Source: Propionibacteriaceae bacterium (GTDB lineage: Bacteria > Actinomycetota > Actinomycetes > Propionibacteriales > Propionibacteriaceae). Taken from it: a stretch of DNA of 12,572 nucleotides. Below are positions 5,687-12,402 of the stretch, piece by piece; the first letter of the stretch is position 1, and every line of letters starts with the position of its first letter. The DNA is taken from contig JAKDIK010000046.1 of assembly GCA_030450535.1 (NCBI GenBank), forward strand, positions 1 to 12,572, in the 5' to 3' direction. The notes below the pieces were generated by a model. It was not told the DNA's origin. It was given only the letters and a program-made list of their open reading frames with translations, and did no database searches. The position numbers and the translations under genes are program-made.

Positions 5687-7051
5687 GTGAGTGTCCCTCG
5701 TGAACCCGAATCGCATCGCCCCCGCCCGCCGTCGCACTTCTACTCCGAGCAGACCGCCCGGGAGACCGCGCAACGCCGGCGGGACGCGGGCCGCGTCACC
5801 TCGGAGTTCCCGGGCGCGGACGCCCACGCCCACGCCGCGCTGGCCGACGCCGTCGCCGACCTCCACCCGGCGCTGCGCACACTGGCGAGGGCCCTGCACG
5901 CCGATCCGGAGACCGCGTTCGAGGAGGTGCGCAGCGTCGGCCGGATCGCCGAGCTGCTGACCGCCCACGCGCTGCCAGCGACCGTCGGCGTCCACGGCCT
6001 TGACACCGCGCTGCGCTCAGAGTTCACCCTGGGCGAGGGTGGGCGCACGGTCGCGATCCTCGCCGAGTACGACGCGCTGCCCGGCATCGGGCACGCCTGC
6101 GGTCACAACGTGATGGGCGCGACGAGCGTGGGCGCCTACCTCGCGCTGCACCGGCTCGGCACCGCGCGGCCGGACGCCTTCGCCGGCCGGGTCGTGCTGC
6201 TCGGCACCCCCGGCGAGGAGGGGCACACGGGCAAGGAGTACATGGCGCGCGAGGGCGCCCTCGAGGGCGTGGACGCGGCGATCATGCTGCACTCCTACGG
6301 CCATGACCTCGCCGACCAGGCGTGGCTCGGCCGCCGCACCTGCCGGGTCACGTTCACCGGGGTTGCCGCGCACGCCTCCGCGGAGCCGTTCATGGGCCGC
6401 AACGCGCTGGACGCGGCCTCGCTGATGTACACCGGAATCGGGCTGCTGCGCCAGCAGATGCTGCCGGTGGATCGGATCCACGCGGTCATCCTCGAGGGCG
6501 GGACGCGGCCGTCCATCATCACCGAGACGGCCGTGCTGGCCCTGTACGTGCGTTCGAAGTACTCCGACAGCCTCGCCGACCTCTCCCGTCGGGTCGCGGA
6601 TCTGGCGCGCGGCGCGGCGCTGATGGCGGGCGTGGGCGTCCGTATCGAGTGGGACACCCATCCGCCGTCGCTGCCGGTGCGGACGAACGCGCCGCTCACG
6701 CAGCGGTGGGTGGTCGCCCAGGAGAGCCGTGGACGCCGCGCGCTGCCTCTCGGCGTCGTGCCCGAGACGCTGGCGGCGTCCACCGACTTCGGCAACGTGA
6801 GCGTGCGCGTCCCAGGGATTCATCCGCTGCTGAAGATCGCGGATGAGTCCGTGGCCCTGCACACGCGGGAGTTCGCCGAGGCGGCGGCGTCCGATGCGGC
6901 GATGGACGCCGTGGCCGACGGCGCGTACGGGCTCGCCGCGACCGCCCTGGATTTCCTCGTCGACGACTCGCTCGCCGAGGCCGTCCACGCCGACTTCATC
7001 GCCGCCGGCGGCGTCGTCGACGTGGAGCACCTGTTCGACGACCTGAGCTGA
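5687..7051 (+). CDS. M20-family amidohydrolase (AbgB-like)
   Basis: A 454-residue cytoplasmic metal-dependent hydrolase of the M20D type, which cleaves the amide bond of N-acyl amino acids or p-aminobenzoyl-glutamate. Visible motifs are AEYDALPGIGHACGHN (127-141) with likely metal ligands Cys138 and His140, and GTPGEEG (173-179) with catalytic base Glu177 and ligand Glu178. Further candidates are His202 in MLHSYGH and His392 in LHTREF. A dimerisation/lid domain lies between (about 215-330), including HASAEPFMGRNALDA (229-243). All expected active-site residues are present. The GTG start has no Shine-Dalgarno but sits 6 nt behind TAGGGT, so it is probably leaderless. The first 45 residues are a polar extension before the catalytic domain. 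The AbgT transporter gene follows 34 nt downstream, which supports an AbgB-like role; other acyl-amino acids or short peptides remain possible. Confidence 0.9.
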   Translation: MSVPREPESHRPRPPSHFYSEQTARETAQRRRDAGRVTSEFPGADAHAHAALADAVADLHPALRTLARALHADPETAFEEVRSVGRIAELLTAHALPATVGVHGLDTALRSEFTLGEGGRTVAILAEYDALPGIGHACGHNVMGATSVGAYLALHRLGTARPDAFAGRVVLLGTPGEEGHTGKEYMAREGALEGVDAAIMLHSYGHDLADQAWLGRRTCRVTFTGVAAHASAEPFMGRNALDAASLMYTGIGLLRQQMLPVDRIHAVILEGGTRPSIITETAVLALYVRSKYSDSLADLSRRVADLARGAALMAGVGVRIEWDTHPPSLPVRTNAPLTQRWVVAQESRGRRALPLGVVPETLAASTDFGNVSVRVPGIHPLLKIADESVALHTREFAEAAASDAAMDAVADGAYGLAATALDFLVDDSLAEAVHADFIAAGGVVDVEHLFDDLS

Positions 7052-7085
7052 TCCTTTGACCTGATCCCCAGCCTAGGAGGGCACC

Positions 7086-8717
7086 ATGACCGAGGGCACC
7101 ATCGAGAAGCGGACGCTCAGCGACCGCCTACTGTCCGGGCTCGAGGCGGCGGGCAACAAGCTGCCCCAGCCGTTCAACCTCTTCCTGTGGCTGTTCGGCA
7201 TCGTCGGCGTGGTGGGCACGGCGGCCGCGTGGGCGGGCGTGACCGTGCAGGTGCCCGGAGCCGAGGAGGCAACCCCGGTGAGGGGGCTGTTCACCGGGGA
7301 GGGTATGGCCTGGTTCACCGCGAACCTCGGCGCCAACTACATCGGCTTCCCGCCGCTGGTGACCGTCATGCCCATCCTGCTCGCGATCGGCATCGCCGAG
7401 AAGACGGGCTTCCTGTCGGCAGGCATCCGCGCGGCCATCGGCGCGGCGCCGCGATGGCTGTTGCCCTACATGGTGGGCTTCCTCGGCGTCGTCGGCTCGA
7501 TCATGGCCGACTCGGTATTCGTGATCCTGCCGCCGCTGGCCGCGCTGGCGTTCAAGGCGGTGGGACGCCACCCCGTCGCCGGCCTGCTCGGCGGATTCGC
7601 CGCGGCCGGCGCCGGGTATTCGACGTCGGTGTTCCCGACGTCGCTCGACGCCCTGTTCGCCGGCATCACGAACGCAGTGCTGCCCACGGTGCCAACCGTC
7701 CAGGCGGCCGCGGCGCCGGTCAACCCGGTGTCGAACTACTTCTTCAACATCGTCTCAGCGCTCGTGTTGAGCGTCATCGCCGGTTTCATCATCGACAAGG
7801 TCATCGAGCCGCGGCTGGTGCGCACGGGCGTCCCGACCACGGAGCAGAGCGGCGATCCGGACGCACCCACCACCCACACCATCGACGACGAGGGCAACGA
7901 GGTCGTCGTCGACACCGCCGCGGAGGTCGACCACGCCCTCACCGCCGACGAGCGGCGCGGGCTGCGTTTCGGCGGGCTGGCCGTGCTGGTCACCGGAGTC
8001 GTCATGGTCGCCGCCGTCGTCGTGCCGTTCTCACCCTGGCGCAACGATGCCGGCGGGTTCCTGCCGCGCTCGCCGCTACTCAGCTCGATCGTCTTCATCG
8101 TGTTCGTCCTGTTCGCCGTCGGCGGCTACGTGTACGGCCGGTCCGCGCGCACGATCGAGGGTTTCAACGACGTGCCACGTCTCATGGGGCTGGCGCTGAA
8201 GGACATGATTCCGTTCCTCGTGCTCGCCTTCGTCATGGGCCAGTTCATCGCGCTGTTCAACTGGTCCGGCATCGGCTCGTGGATCGCCGTCGCCGGCGCC
8301 GAGGCCCTCGAGGCCACCGGTCTCACCGGCTTCGGCGTCATCGTCTTGTTCATCGTGCTGTGCTCGTTGCTGAACCTGTTCATCATCTCCGGCTCGGCGA
8401 TGTGGACCATCATGGCGGCGGTGTTCGTGCCGATGTTCGGGCTGGTCGGCTTCGAGCCTGCGTTTGTGCAGGCGGCGTTCCGCATCGGCGACTCCGCCAC
8501 GCAGATCATCACCCCCATGAACCCGTACATGATCGTGCTGCTCACCTACCTGCGGAAGTACTCCCCCAAGGCCGGGTTCGGCACGCTGATGTCGGGGATG
8601 CTCCCCTTCGTCGTGCCGTTCTGGCTCGGTTGGCTGGCGCTGCTGGCGATCTACTACTTCTTCGGGCTCCCGCTCGGACCGGGCAACGACATCTTCATCG
8701 AGGAGCTGCGCCGGTGA
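7086..8717 (+). CDS. abgT: AbgT-family transporter (p-aminobenzoyl-glutamate importer-like)
   Basis: A 543-residue inner-membrane transporter of the AbgT family, whose members import p-aminobenzoyl-glutamate (a folate breakdown product) or export sulfonamides using an ion gradient. The N-terminus is family-typical (LSDRLLSGLEAAGNKLPQPF, 11-30), followed by many hydrophobic spans. Conserved segments include MADSVFVILPPLAALAF (140-156), GYSTSVFPTSLDALFAGIT (177-195) and, near the end, ATQIITPMNPYM. An acidic hydrophilic loop at about 242-293 (SGDPDAP, then IDDEGNEVVVD) separates the two halves. AGGAGG stands 5 nt before the ATG, the strongest ribosome binding site in the window. The gene follows the M20 amidohydrolase by 34 nt and is almost certainly cotranscribed, suggesting uptake followed by cleavage. 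Direction and substrate are inferred. Confidence 0.92.
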   Translation: MTEGTIEKRTLSDRLLSGLEAAGNKLPQPFNLFLWLFGIVGVVGTAAAWAGVTVQVPGAEEATPVRGLFTGEGMAWFTANLGANYIGFPPLVTVMPILLAIGIAEKTGFLSAGIRAAIGAAPRWLLPYMVGFLGVVGSIMADSVFVILPPLAALAFKAVGRHPVAGLLGGFAAAGAGYSTSVFPTSLDALFAGITNAVLPTVPTVQAAAAPVNPVSNYFFNIVSALVLSVIAGFIIDKVIEPRLVRTGVPTTEQSGDPDAPTTHTIDDEGNEVVVDTAAEVDHALTADERRGLRFGGLAVLVTGVVMVAAVVVPFSPWRNDAGGFLPRSPLLSSIVFIVFVLFAVGGYVYGRSARTIEGFNDVPRLMGLALKDMIPFLVLAFVMGQFIALFNWSGIGSWIAVAGAEALEATGLTGFGVIVLFIVLCSLLNLFIISGSAMWTIMAAVFVPMFGLVGFEPAFVQAAFRIGDSATQIITPMNPYMIVLLTYLRKYSPKAGFGTLMSGMLPFVVPFWLGWLALLAIYYFFGLPLGPGNDIFIEELRR

Positions 8718-8734
8718 GGTTTGCCCCGCTGCAG

Positions 8735-8769
8735 CCGGGCGGACGCGGAGGGCTGCTCCGGGCGGACGC
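8735..8769 (+). repeat. Two direct copies of CCGGGCGGACGC, 23-bp period
   Basis: The 12-mer occurs at 8735-8746 and 8758-8769 in the short gap between abgT and glbO. With one indel the repeat extends left through GCTGC (8728-8732 and 8752-8756). The period of 23 bp is about two helical turns, as for tandem regulator sites. It could equally be GC-rich chance or a short duplication. Confidence 0.55.
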
Positions 8770-8791
8770 CGGGTCTGGAAGCATGGACGCC

Positions 8792-9181
8792 GTGACTGAC
8801 AGCTTCTACGACCGGGTCGGGGGCCGCGCGACGTTCGTGGCGCTGGTCGACCGCTTCTACGCCGGGGTGGCCGAGGATCCGCCGCTGCGAGCCCTCTATC
8901 CGGAGGAGGATCTCGGTCCCGCCGCCGACCGGTTGCGGATGTTCCTCGAGCAGTACTGGGGAGGCCCGAAGACCTACGGCGAAACCCGCGGCCACCCCCG
9001 GCTCCGGCTGCGCCACGGCCCGTTCGCCGTCACCCCCACACAGCGGGACCGCTGGCTCCACCACATGCTCGCCGCGCTCGACTCGCTCGACCTGCCCGGA
9101 CCTGAGGATGCCGAACTGCGCGACTACCTCGTCCGGGCCGCCCAGTTCATGGTCAACACGTTCGACGAACCGCAACGGTGA
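8792..9181 (+). CDS. glbO: Group II truncated haemoglobin (trHbO)
   Basis: A 129-residue 2-over-2 globin. Its sequence tracks actinobacterial GlbO throughout (RLRMFLEQYWGGPKTY at 47-62, then RGHPRLRLRH at 66-75). With this start, haem-pocket residues fall on the M. tuberculosis GlbO numbering: Tyr23 (B10), Tyr36 (CD1), proximal His75 (F8) and Trp88 (G8). These residues define group II and give very high oxygen affinity, with roles suggested in oxygen handling or nitrogen-oxide and peroxide chemistry. GTG 8792 is chosen over ATG 8783 (three codons longer) because the MTDSFYDRVGG start aligns with the family and GGAAG lies 10 nt before it but only 1 nt before the ATG. It is 74 nt after abgT and may have its own control. 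Confidence 0.93.
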   Translation: MTDSFYDRVGGRATFVALVDRFYAGVAEDPPLRALYPEEDLGPAADRLRMFLEQYWGGPKTYGETRGHPRLRLRHGPFAVTPTQRDRWLHHMLAALDSLDLPGPEDAELRDYLVRAAQFMVNTFDEPQR

Positions 9182-9203
9182 GGTCCGGACGACCCGTCGG
9201 CCC

Positions 9204-9896
9204 TCAGGGCGTCGGGCAGCCGGGGGTGTCGCGGGCGTGCAGGAGGGCGTCCCGGTCATCGAACCGGACGGCGAGCGTGCAGCGCGGTTCCTCGCCGGGC
9301 ACCTCGTGGATCACCGATTCGGCCGGCAGCGTGGAGGTGCCGTCGGGCCACGGCTGCGACACCGCGCGGGTGCCGTCCTCGGAGATCGTCAGGAGAGGGC
9401 ACCGCACGGTGCCCACGACCGTCCCCACGGGTCCGGTTGCGTCCCGCACCGTGCCGACATAGGTGCGTCCGTCCCACACGAGCAGCGCCGGGTAGTCGGC
9501 GATCCCGCCCAGGGCGTCCCCGGCGGTCGGGCAGGGCGCCGCGGCCGCGGGGTTCGTGTACGTCTCCGTCCTGTCGCCGGACTCCGCGGAACTCGCGTCC
9601 GCGGCGACGTCCGGCGCGCTCGCCGGCTGGCCGGACGACGAGGACGCCGACTGTCCTGCCAGACGCGGCAGCAGCATCGCCACCGGCAGCACCAGCATCA
9701 TCAGCAGCGCCGCCGCGACGGCCAGGACGGTGGGCGTGGTGCGACGTCGTCGACGGTCGCCCTGTGTCAACCGCGGTGTCACGCGCGGTGTCATGCGCGC
9801 GCGCAGGGCGTCCGGATCGAGAGGCGCGAATTCCTCGTCACCCACATGGCTGACCAATGCGTCACGGAGTGCGCGCTCGCTGCGATCCTCAGTCAT
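9204..9896 (-). CDS. Single-pass membrane protein, presumed anti-sigma factor
   Basis: A 230-residue protein with an acidic cytoplasmic N-terminus (1-47), a basic stop (DRRRRRT), one membrane helix (about 56-78) and a Ser/Ala-rich linker. The extracytoplasmic domain carries four cysteines (122, 166, 206, 227), enough for two disulfides. It lacks the HxxxCxxC motif of zinc anti-sigma factors. The anti-sigma role is inferred from its position: its ATG overlaps the sigma-factor stop by 8 nt (ATGACTGA), so translation is coupled. The open frame extends upstream into the sigma gene, but ATG 9896 is preferred for the overlap and the preceding GGAGGTGG about 5 nt away. Residues 35-43 are encoded by three 12-bp tandem repeats. 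Its stop is 22 nt from the convergent glbO stop. Confidence 0.8.
   Translation of the reverse strand: MTEDRSERALRDALVSHVGDEEFAPLDPDALRARMTPRVTPRLTQGDRRRRRTTPTVLAVAAALLMMLVLPVAMLLPRLAGQSASSSSGQPASAPDVAADASSAESGDRTETYTNPAAAAPCPTAGDALGGIADYPALLVWDGRTYVGTVRDATGPVGTVVGTVRCPLLTISEDGTRAVSQPWPDGTSTLPAESVIHEVPGEEPRCTLAVRFDDRDALLHARDTPGCPTP
9763..9798 (-). repeat. Three tandem 12-bp repeats inside the presumed anti-sigma gene
   Basis: Units at 9763-9774, 9775-9786 and 9787-9798 differ by one to three bases each (plus-strand form GGTGTCACGCGC). They keep the frame and encode a repeated Thr-Pro-Arg motif just before the membrane helix. This suggests recent small duplications in the juxtamembrane segment. 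Confidence 0.6.
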
Positions 9897-10434
9897 GGTC
9901 CACCTCCTCCAGCCGCGCCCGGAGTCTGCCGAGGGCCCGATGCACGTGCGAACGGGCGGTCGCCTCGGGGCAATCCAGCGCGTCACCGATCTCCGCGAAG
10001 CTTGCGTCGGAGAAATAACGCAGCACGAGCGCCGTCCGCTGCCTCGTGGGCAACTCACCCAGCAGCGACCACGCGAGTTGGGCATCGGTGACCGCGTCGT
10101 CGAGGCGCCGGTCGGCGGCCTCGCGCAGGAGGTGCACCTCAGGCTCCTCGACGGGCACGAGGCGGCGGCTCCTGCGCCACCGTGACACCGCCGCGTTCGC
10201 GATCGAGCGCCGCACGTAGGCGTCCACCCTCCCCGACGCCGACACCTGCTCCCAGCGGGGGTACAACCCGAGCAGAGCGTCCTGAACGACGTCGCGGGCG
10301 TCCTCGTGATGCCGGGTGATGAGGTAGGCGAAGCGCTGCAACGCGACGGAGCGCTCGCGCACGTAGTCGTCGAACGTCCGCGGCGCGTCGGCCTGTGCGG
10401 TGTGCTCGCTCAAGGCCACCTCCACCAGGGTCAT
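9889..10434 (-). CDS. SigE-family ECF RNA polymerase sigma factor
   Basis: A 181-residue ECF sigma factor with region 2 (about 20-90: TFDDYVRERSVALQRFAYLI, then HHEDARDVVQDALLGLYPRW) and region 4 (about 125-175: ELPTRQRTALVLRYFSDASF, then EIGDALDCPEATARSHVHRA). The arginine-rich RRSIANAAVSRWRRSRR between them is typical of the actinobacterial SigE-like group. There is no sigma 1.1 or region 3, as expected for ECF. It directs RNA polymerase to a small regulon, probably when released from the membrane partner encoded next. ATG 10434 follows GGAGA closely. GTG 10443 and TTG 10413 (with GGAGG 5 nt before it) are alternatives, and the TTG start would also fit the family. It starts 44 nt after fadD ends. 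Confidence 0.92.
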   Translation of the reverse strand: MTLVEVALSEHTAQADAPRTFDDYVRERSVALQRFAYLITRHHEDARDVVQDALLGLYPRWEQVSASGRVDAYVRRSIANAAVSRWRRSRRLVPVEEPEVHLLREAADRRLDDAVTDAQLAWSLLGELPTRQRTALVLRYFSDASFAEIGDALDCPEATARSHVHRALGRLRARLEEVDHD

Positions 10435-10450
10435 GCTCTCCACACGCGCG

Positions 10451-10463
10451 GCCCGGCTCGGGC
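10451..10463 (-). terminator. Weak GC hairpin between fadD and the sigma gene
   Basis: GCCCG (10451-10455) pairs with CGGGC (10459-10463) around a three-base loop, 15 nt after the fadD stop. There is no U-tract. It could attenuate read-through into the sigma gene, but a five-pair stem is weak evidence. Confidence 0.25.
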
Positions 10464-10478
10464 GTTGCGGGGGCGCCG

Positions 10479-12284
10479 CTACTTCTTGCCGCGGGCGTCC
10501 TGGACGCGGGCGTACATCTCCTCGATCAGCGTGGAGAATCGCTCCTCCACCTGCTTGCGCTTCACTTTGAGCGTCGGGGTGAGCAGCCCGTTATCCATGG
10601 TGAATTCCTCCCAGGCCACCCGCAGGTCCTTGACCTGCTCCTGGGAGGGCAGCTTCTCGGTCAGGGCGCTGACGCGGCGCTTGATCTCGGCGACGATCTC
10701 GGGCGCGTGGACCAGTTCGCTCACGTCCGCAGCCGCCACCTGGAGCTGGGCCGCAAGCTCCTCCAGCGCCGGCGGGGACGGCCGCACGAGCAGGGTGACA
10801 TAGGGCCGGTTGTTGCCGAGGACGACCGCGTGCTCGAAGAGCGGATCGGCCAGGATGAGGCCCTCGATCGGTGCCGGTGCGATGTTCTTCCCGCCCGAGG
10901 TCACGATGATGTCCTTGAGCCGGTCGGTGATGACGAGGTAGCCATCGGTGTCGAGGTAGCCGATGTCGCCGGTGTGGAGCCAGCCCTCGTCGTCGACGGC
11001 CGCGGCGCTCGCGTCCGGGTTGTTCCAGTAGCCCTGCATGACATTGGGGCCGCGGTAGAGAATTTCGGAATCCTCGCCGACCCGCACCTCGCCACCCGCC
11101 ATGATGCGTCCGACCGTGCCGAACTTGAAGGCCGCCGGCGCATTGAAGGAGATCAGCGGCGACGCCTCGGTGAGCCCATAGCCCTGGCACAGCAGCATGC
11201 CGGCGGCGCCGAAAAATTCCTCGATCTCGACGCGCAGGGGGGCGCCGCCGCAGGCCATCACGGTCTTGGGCCCGCCGAGCGCCTCGCGAATCGAGGCGAA
11301 CACGAGCTTGTCGGCCAGCCGGAGCTGGGCGCGGACCGCCCGGGAGGGCTGCCGTCCCTGCCGATAGGCGTGCTGTGCGCGGACGCCCACGGTCATCGCC
11401 CACTCGAAGATGCGCTTCTTCGCGGGCGACCCGGCCACGCGCTCGTGCACCGTCAGGAACACCTTTTCGTACAGGCGCGGCACCGAGACGAACATGGTCG
11501 GGCGCGCGAGGACGAGCTGGTCGGCGACGGTGCGGGCGTCCGCGACGTAGGTGTTGAGGCAGCCCGACATGAGCACCTTGAACGTCCACGCCCGCTCCAG
11601 CGCGTGCGAAAGCGGCAGGAACGCCAGCGAGCTGTCCTCGGGGTTGATCTCGAAGAACGCGTCGAGGGCGTCGAGTTCGTGGGTGAAGCCGCGGTGGGTG
11701 AGGACGGCGCCGCGGGGGTCGCCGGTGGTGCCGGAGGTGTAGACGATGCTCGCGATGTCGTCGCCGCTGGCATCAGCCAGGCGCTGCGACACCTCGCCCT
11801 CCGATCCGTCGGACGCCGGCGCCGCGAGCACGTCGGCCAGGGCGGCGACGCGGTCGTCCTCGCTGGGGACATCGTCGATGGTCCAGAGGCCCCGCAGGTC
11901 GCCGAGCTGATCCCAGACCTCCTCGACGCGCGCCAGCAGGGCGGCGGTCTCGACGATGGCGAACACCGACCCGGAGTCGGCGAGGATGTGGCGGGCCTGC
12001 TCGGGCGTGGAGGTCGGGTAGAGCGGCACGACGACGGCGCGAATGCTGAGCAGCGCGAAATCAACGATCGACCACTCGGGACGGTTGGCGCTGAAGAGCG
12101 CGACCCGATCACCGGGCTGGACGCCGGCGTCCACGAGGTGCCGGGCGAGCGAGCGGGCGCGGCGCTCGAACTCGCCGTAGGTGAGGGTTTCCCAATCATC
12201 GCCGCGGAGGATGCGGGTCGCGGGCCGGTGGGCGTGCCGGGCGTAGACCTCGGCCATCCGCACGGCCAGGTGGGCCTGATCCAT
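10479..12284 (-). CDS. fadD: Long-chain acyl-CoA synthetase (FadD15-like AMP-forming ligase)
   Basis: A 601-residue ANL-superfamily enzyme that activates fatty acids with ATP and CoA, feeding beta-oxidation or lipid synthesis. Motifs in order: the phosphate-binding loop YTSGTTGDPRG (182-192; Arg191 stands where Lys is usual), FLPLSHALER (222-231), GGAPL (346-350), GYGLTEASP (368-376), GWLHTGDIG (434-442) and DRLKDIIVTSGGKNIAP (454-470). The C-terminal catalytic lysine is likely Lys573 in LTPTLKVKR. Length and the HALER segment fit the soluble bacterial/mycobacterial FadD15-like group. The start is supported by GGGAG 6 nt before the ATG. It is the first gene of a leftward run, with a promoter candidate at 12339-12368. 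Chain-length preference cannot be read from sequence. Confidence 0.93.
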   Translation of the reverse strand: MDQAHLAVRMAEVYARHAHRPATRILRGDDWETLTYGEFERRARSLARHLVDAGVQPGDRVALFSANRPEWSIVDFALLSIRAVVVPLYPTSTPEQARHILADSGSVFAIVETAALLARVEEVWDQLGDLRGLWTIDDVPSEDDRVAALADVLAAPASDGSEGEVSQRLADASGDDIASIVYTSGTTGDPRGAVLTHRGFTHELDALDAFFEINPEDSSLAFLPLSHALERAWTFKVLMSGCLNTYVADARTVADQLVLARPTMFVSVPRLYEKVFLTVHERVAGSPAKKRIFEWAMTVGVRAQHAYRQGRQPSRAVRAQLRLADKLVFASIREALGGPKTVMACGGAPLRVEIEEFFGAAGMLLCQGYGLTEASPLISFNAPAAFKFGTVGRIMAGGEVRVGEDSEILYRGPNVMQGYWNNPDASAAAVDDEGWLHTGDIGYLDTDGYLVITDRLKDIIVTSGGKNIAPAPIEGLILADPLFEHAVVLGNNRPYVTLLVRPSPPALEELAAQLQVAAADVSELVHAPEIVAEIKRRVSALTEKLPSQEQVKDLRVAWEEFTMDNGLLTPTLKVKRKQVEERFSTLIEEMYARVQDARGKK

Positions 12285-12338
12285 CTGAACTCCCTTGTCG
12301 GTGCGGCCTCGGTCGCCCCCTCGCCCGCTGTGCCCACG

Positions 12339-12368
12339 AGGTTACCGTTCCGTTCCTCGCGCGGTCAT
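12339..12368 (-). promoter_or_regulatory. Candidate fadD promoter
   Basis: Read on the minus strand, ATGACC (12368-12363), an 18-nt spacer and TAACCT (12344-12339) resemble a SigA promoter. The predicted start near 12332 leaves a leader of about 48 nt ending in the GGGAG ribosome binding site. It lies in the 118-bp divergent gap with the kinase gene. Confidence 0.4.
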
Positions 12369-12402
12369 CCCTCCTTGTTGCGGGCCCGGCAAGGATGGAT
12401 GG

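Noticed and set aside
6017..7030. A 337-codon minus-strand frame opposite the M20 gene
   Set aside because: It is the antisense of an intact metallohydrolase with all active-site residues; no domain is visible in the shadow.
7187..8791. A 664-codon plus-strand frame running through abgT into glbO, as if a fusion
   Set aside because: Only the last 129-132 codons encode a protein family (the globin). The rest is an out-of-frame shadow of abgT rich in Arg and His.
412..9210. The 11-mer GCCCTGAGGGC after the small gene (412-422) and, inverted, at the anti-sigma stop (9200-9210), as a shared terminator
   Set aside because: A four-pair stem in 70% G+C DNA is expected by chance, and the second copy is partly coding.
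9897..10085. Upstream extension of the presumed anti-sigma gene into the sigma gene
   Set aside because: It would overlap region 4 of the sigma factor entirely. The ATG at 9896 gives a normal coupled overlap and a preceding ribosome binding site.
10591..11589. A 332-codon minus-strand frame inside fadD
   Set aside because: It is a second frame of the same strand as the ligase, made of Arg/Gly/Pro-rich sequence; the ligase frame has every ANL motif.
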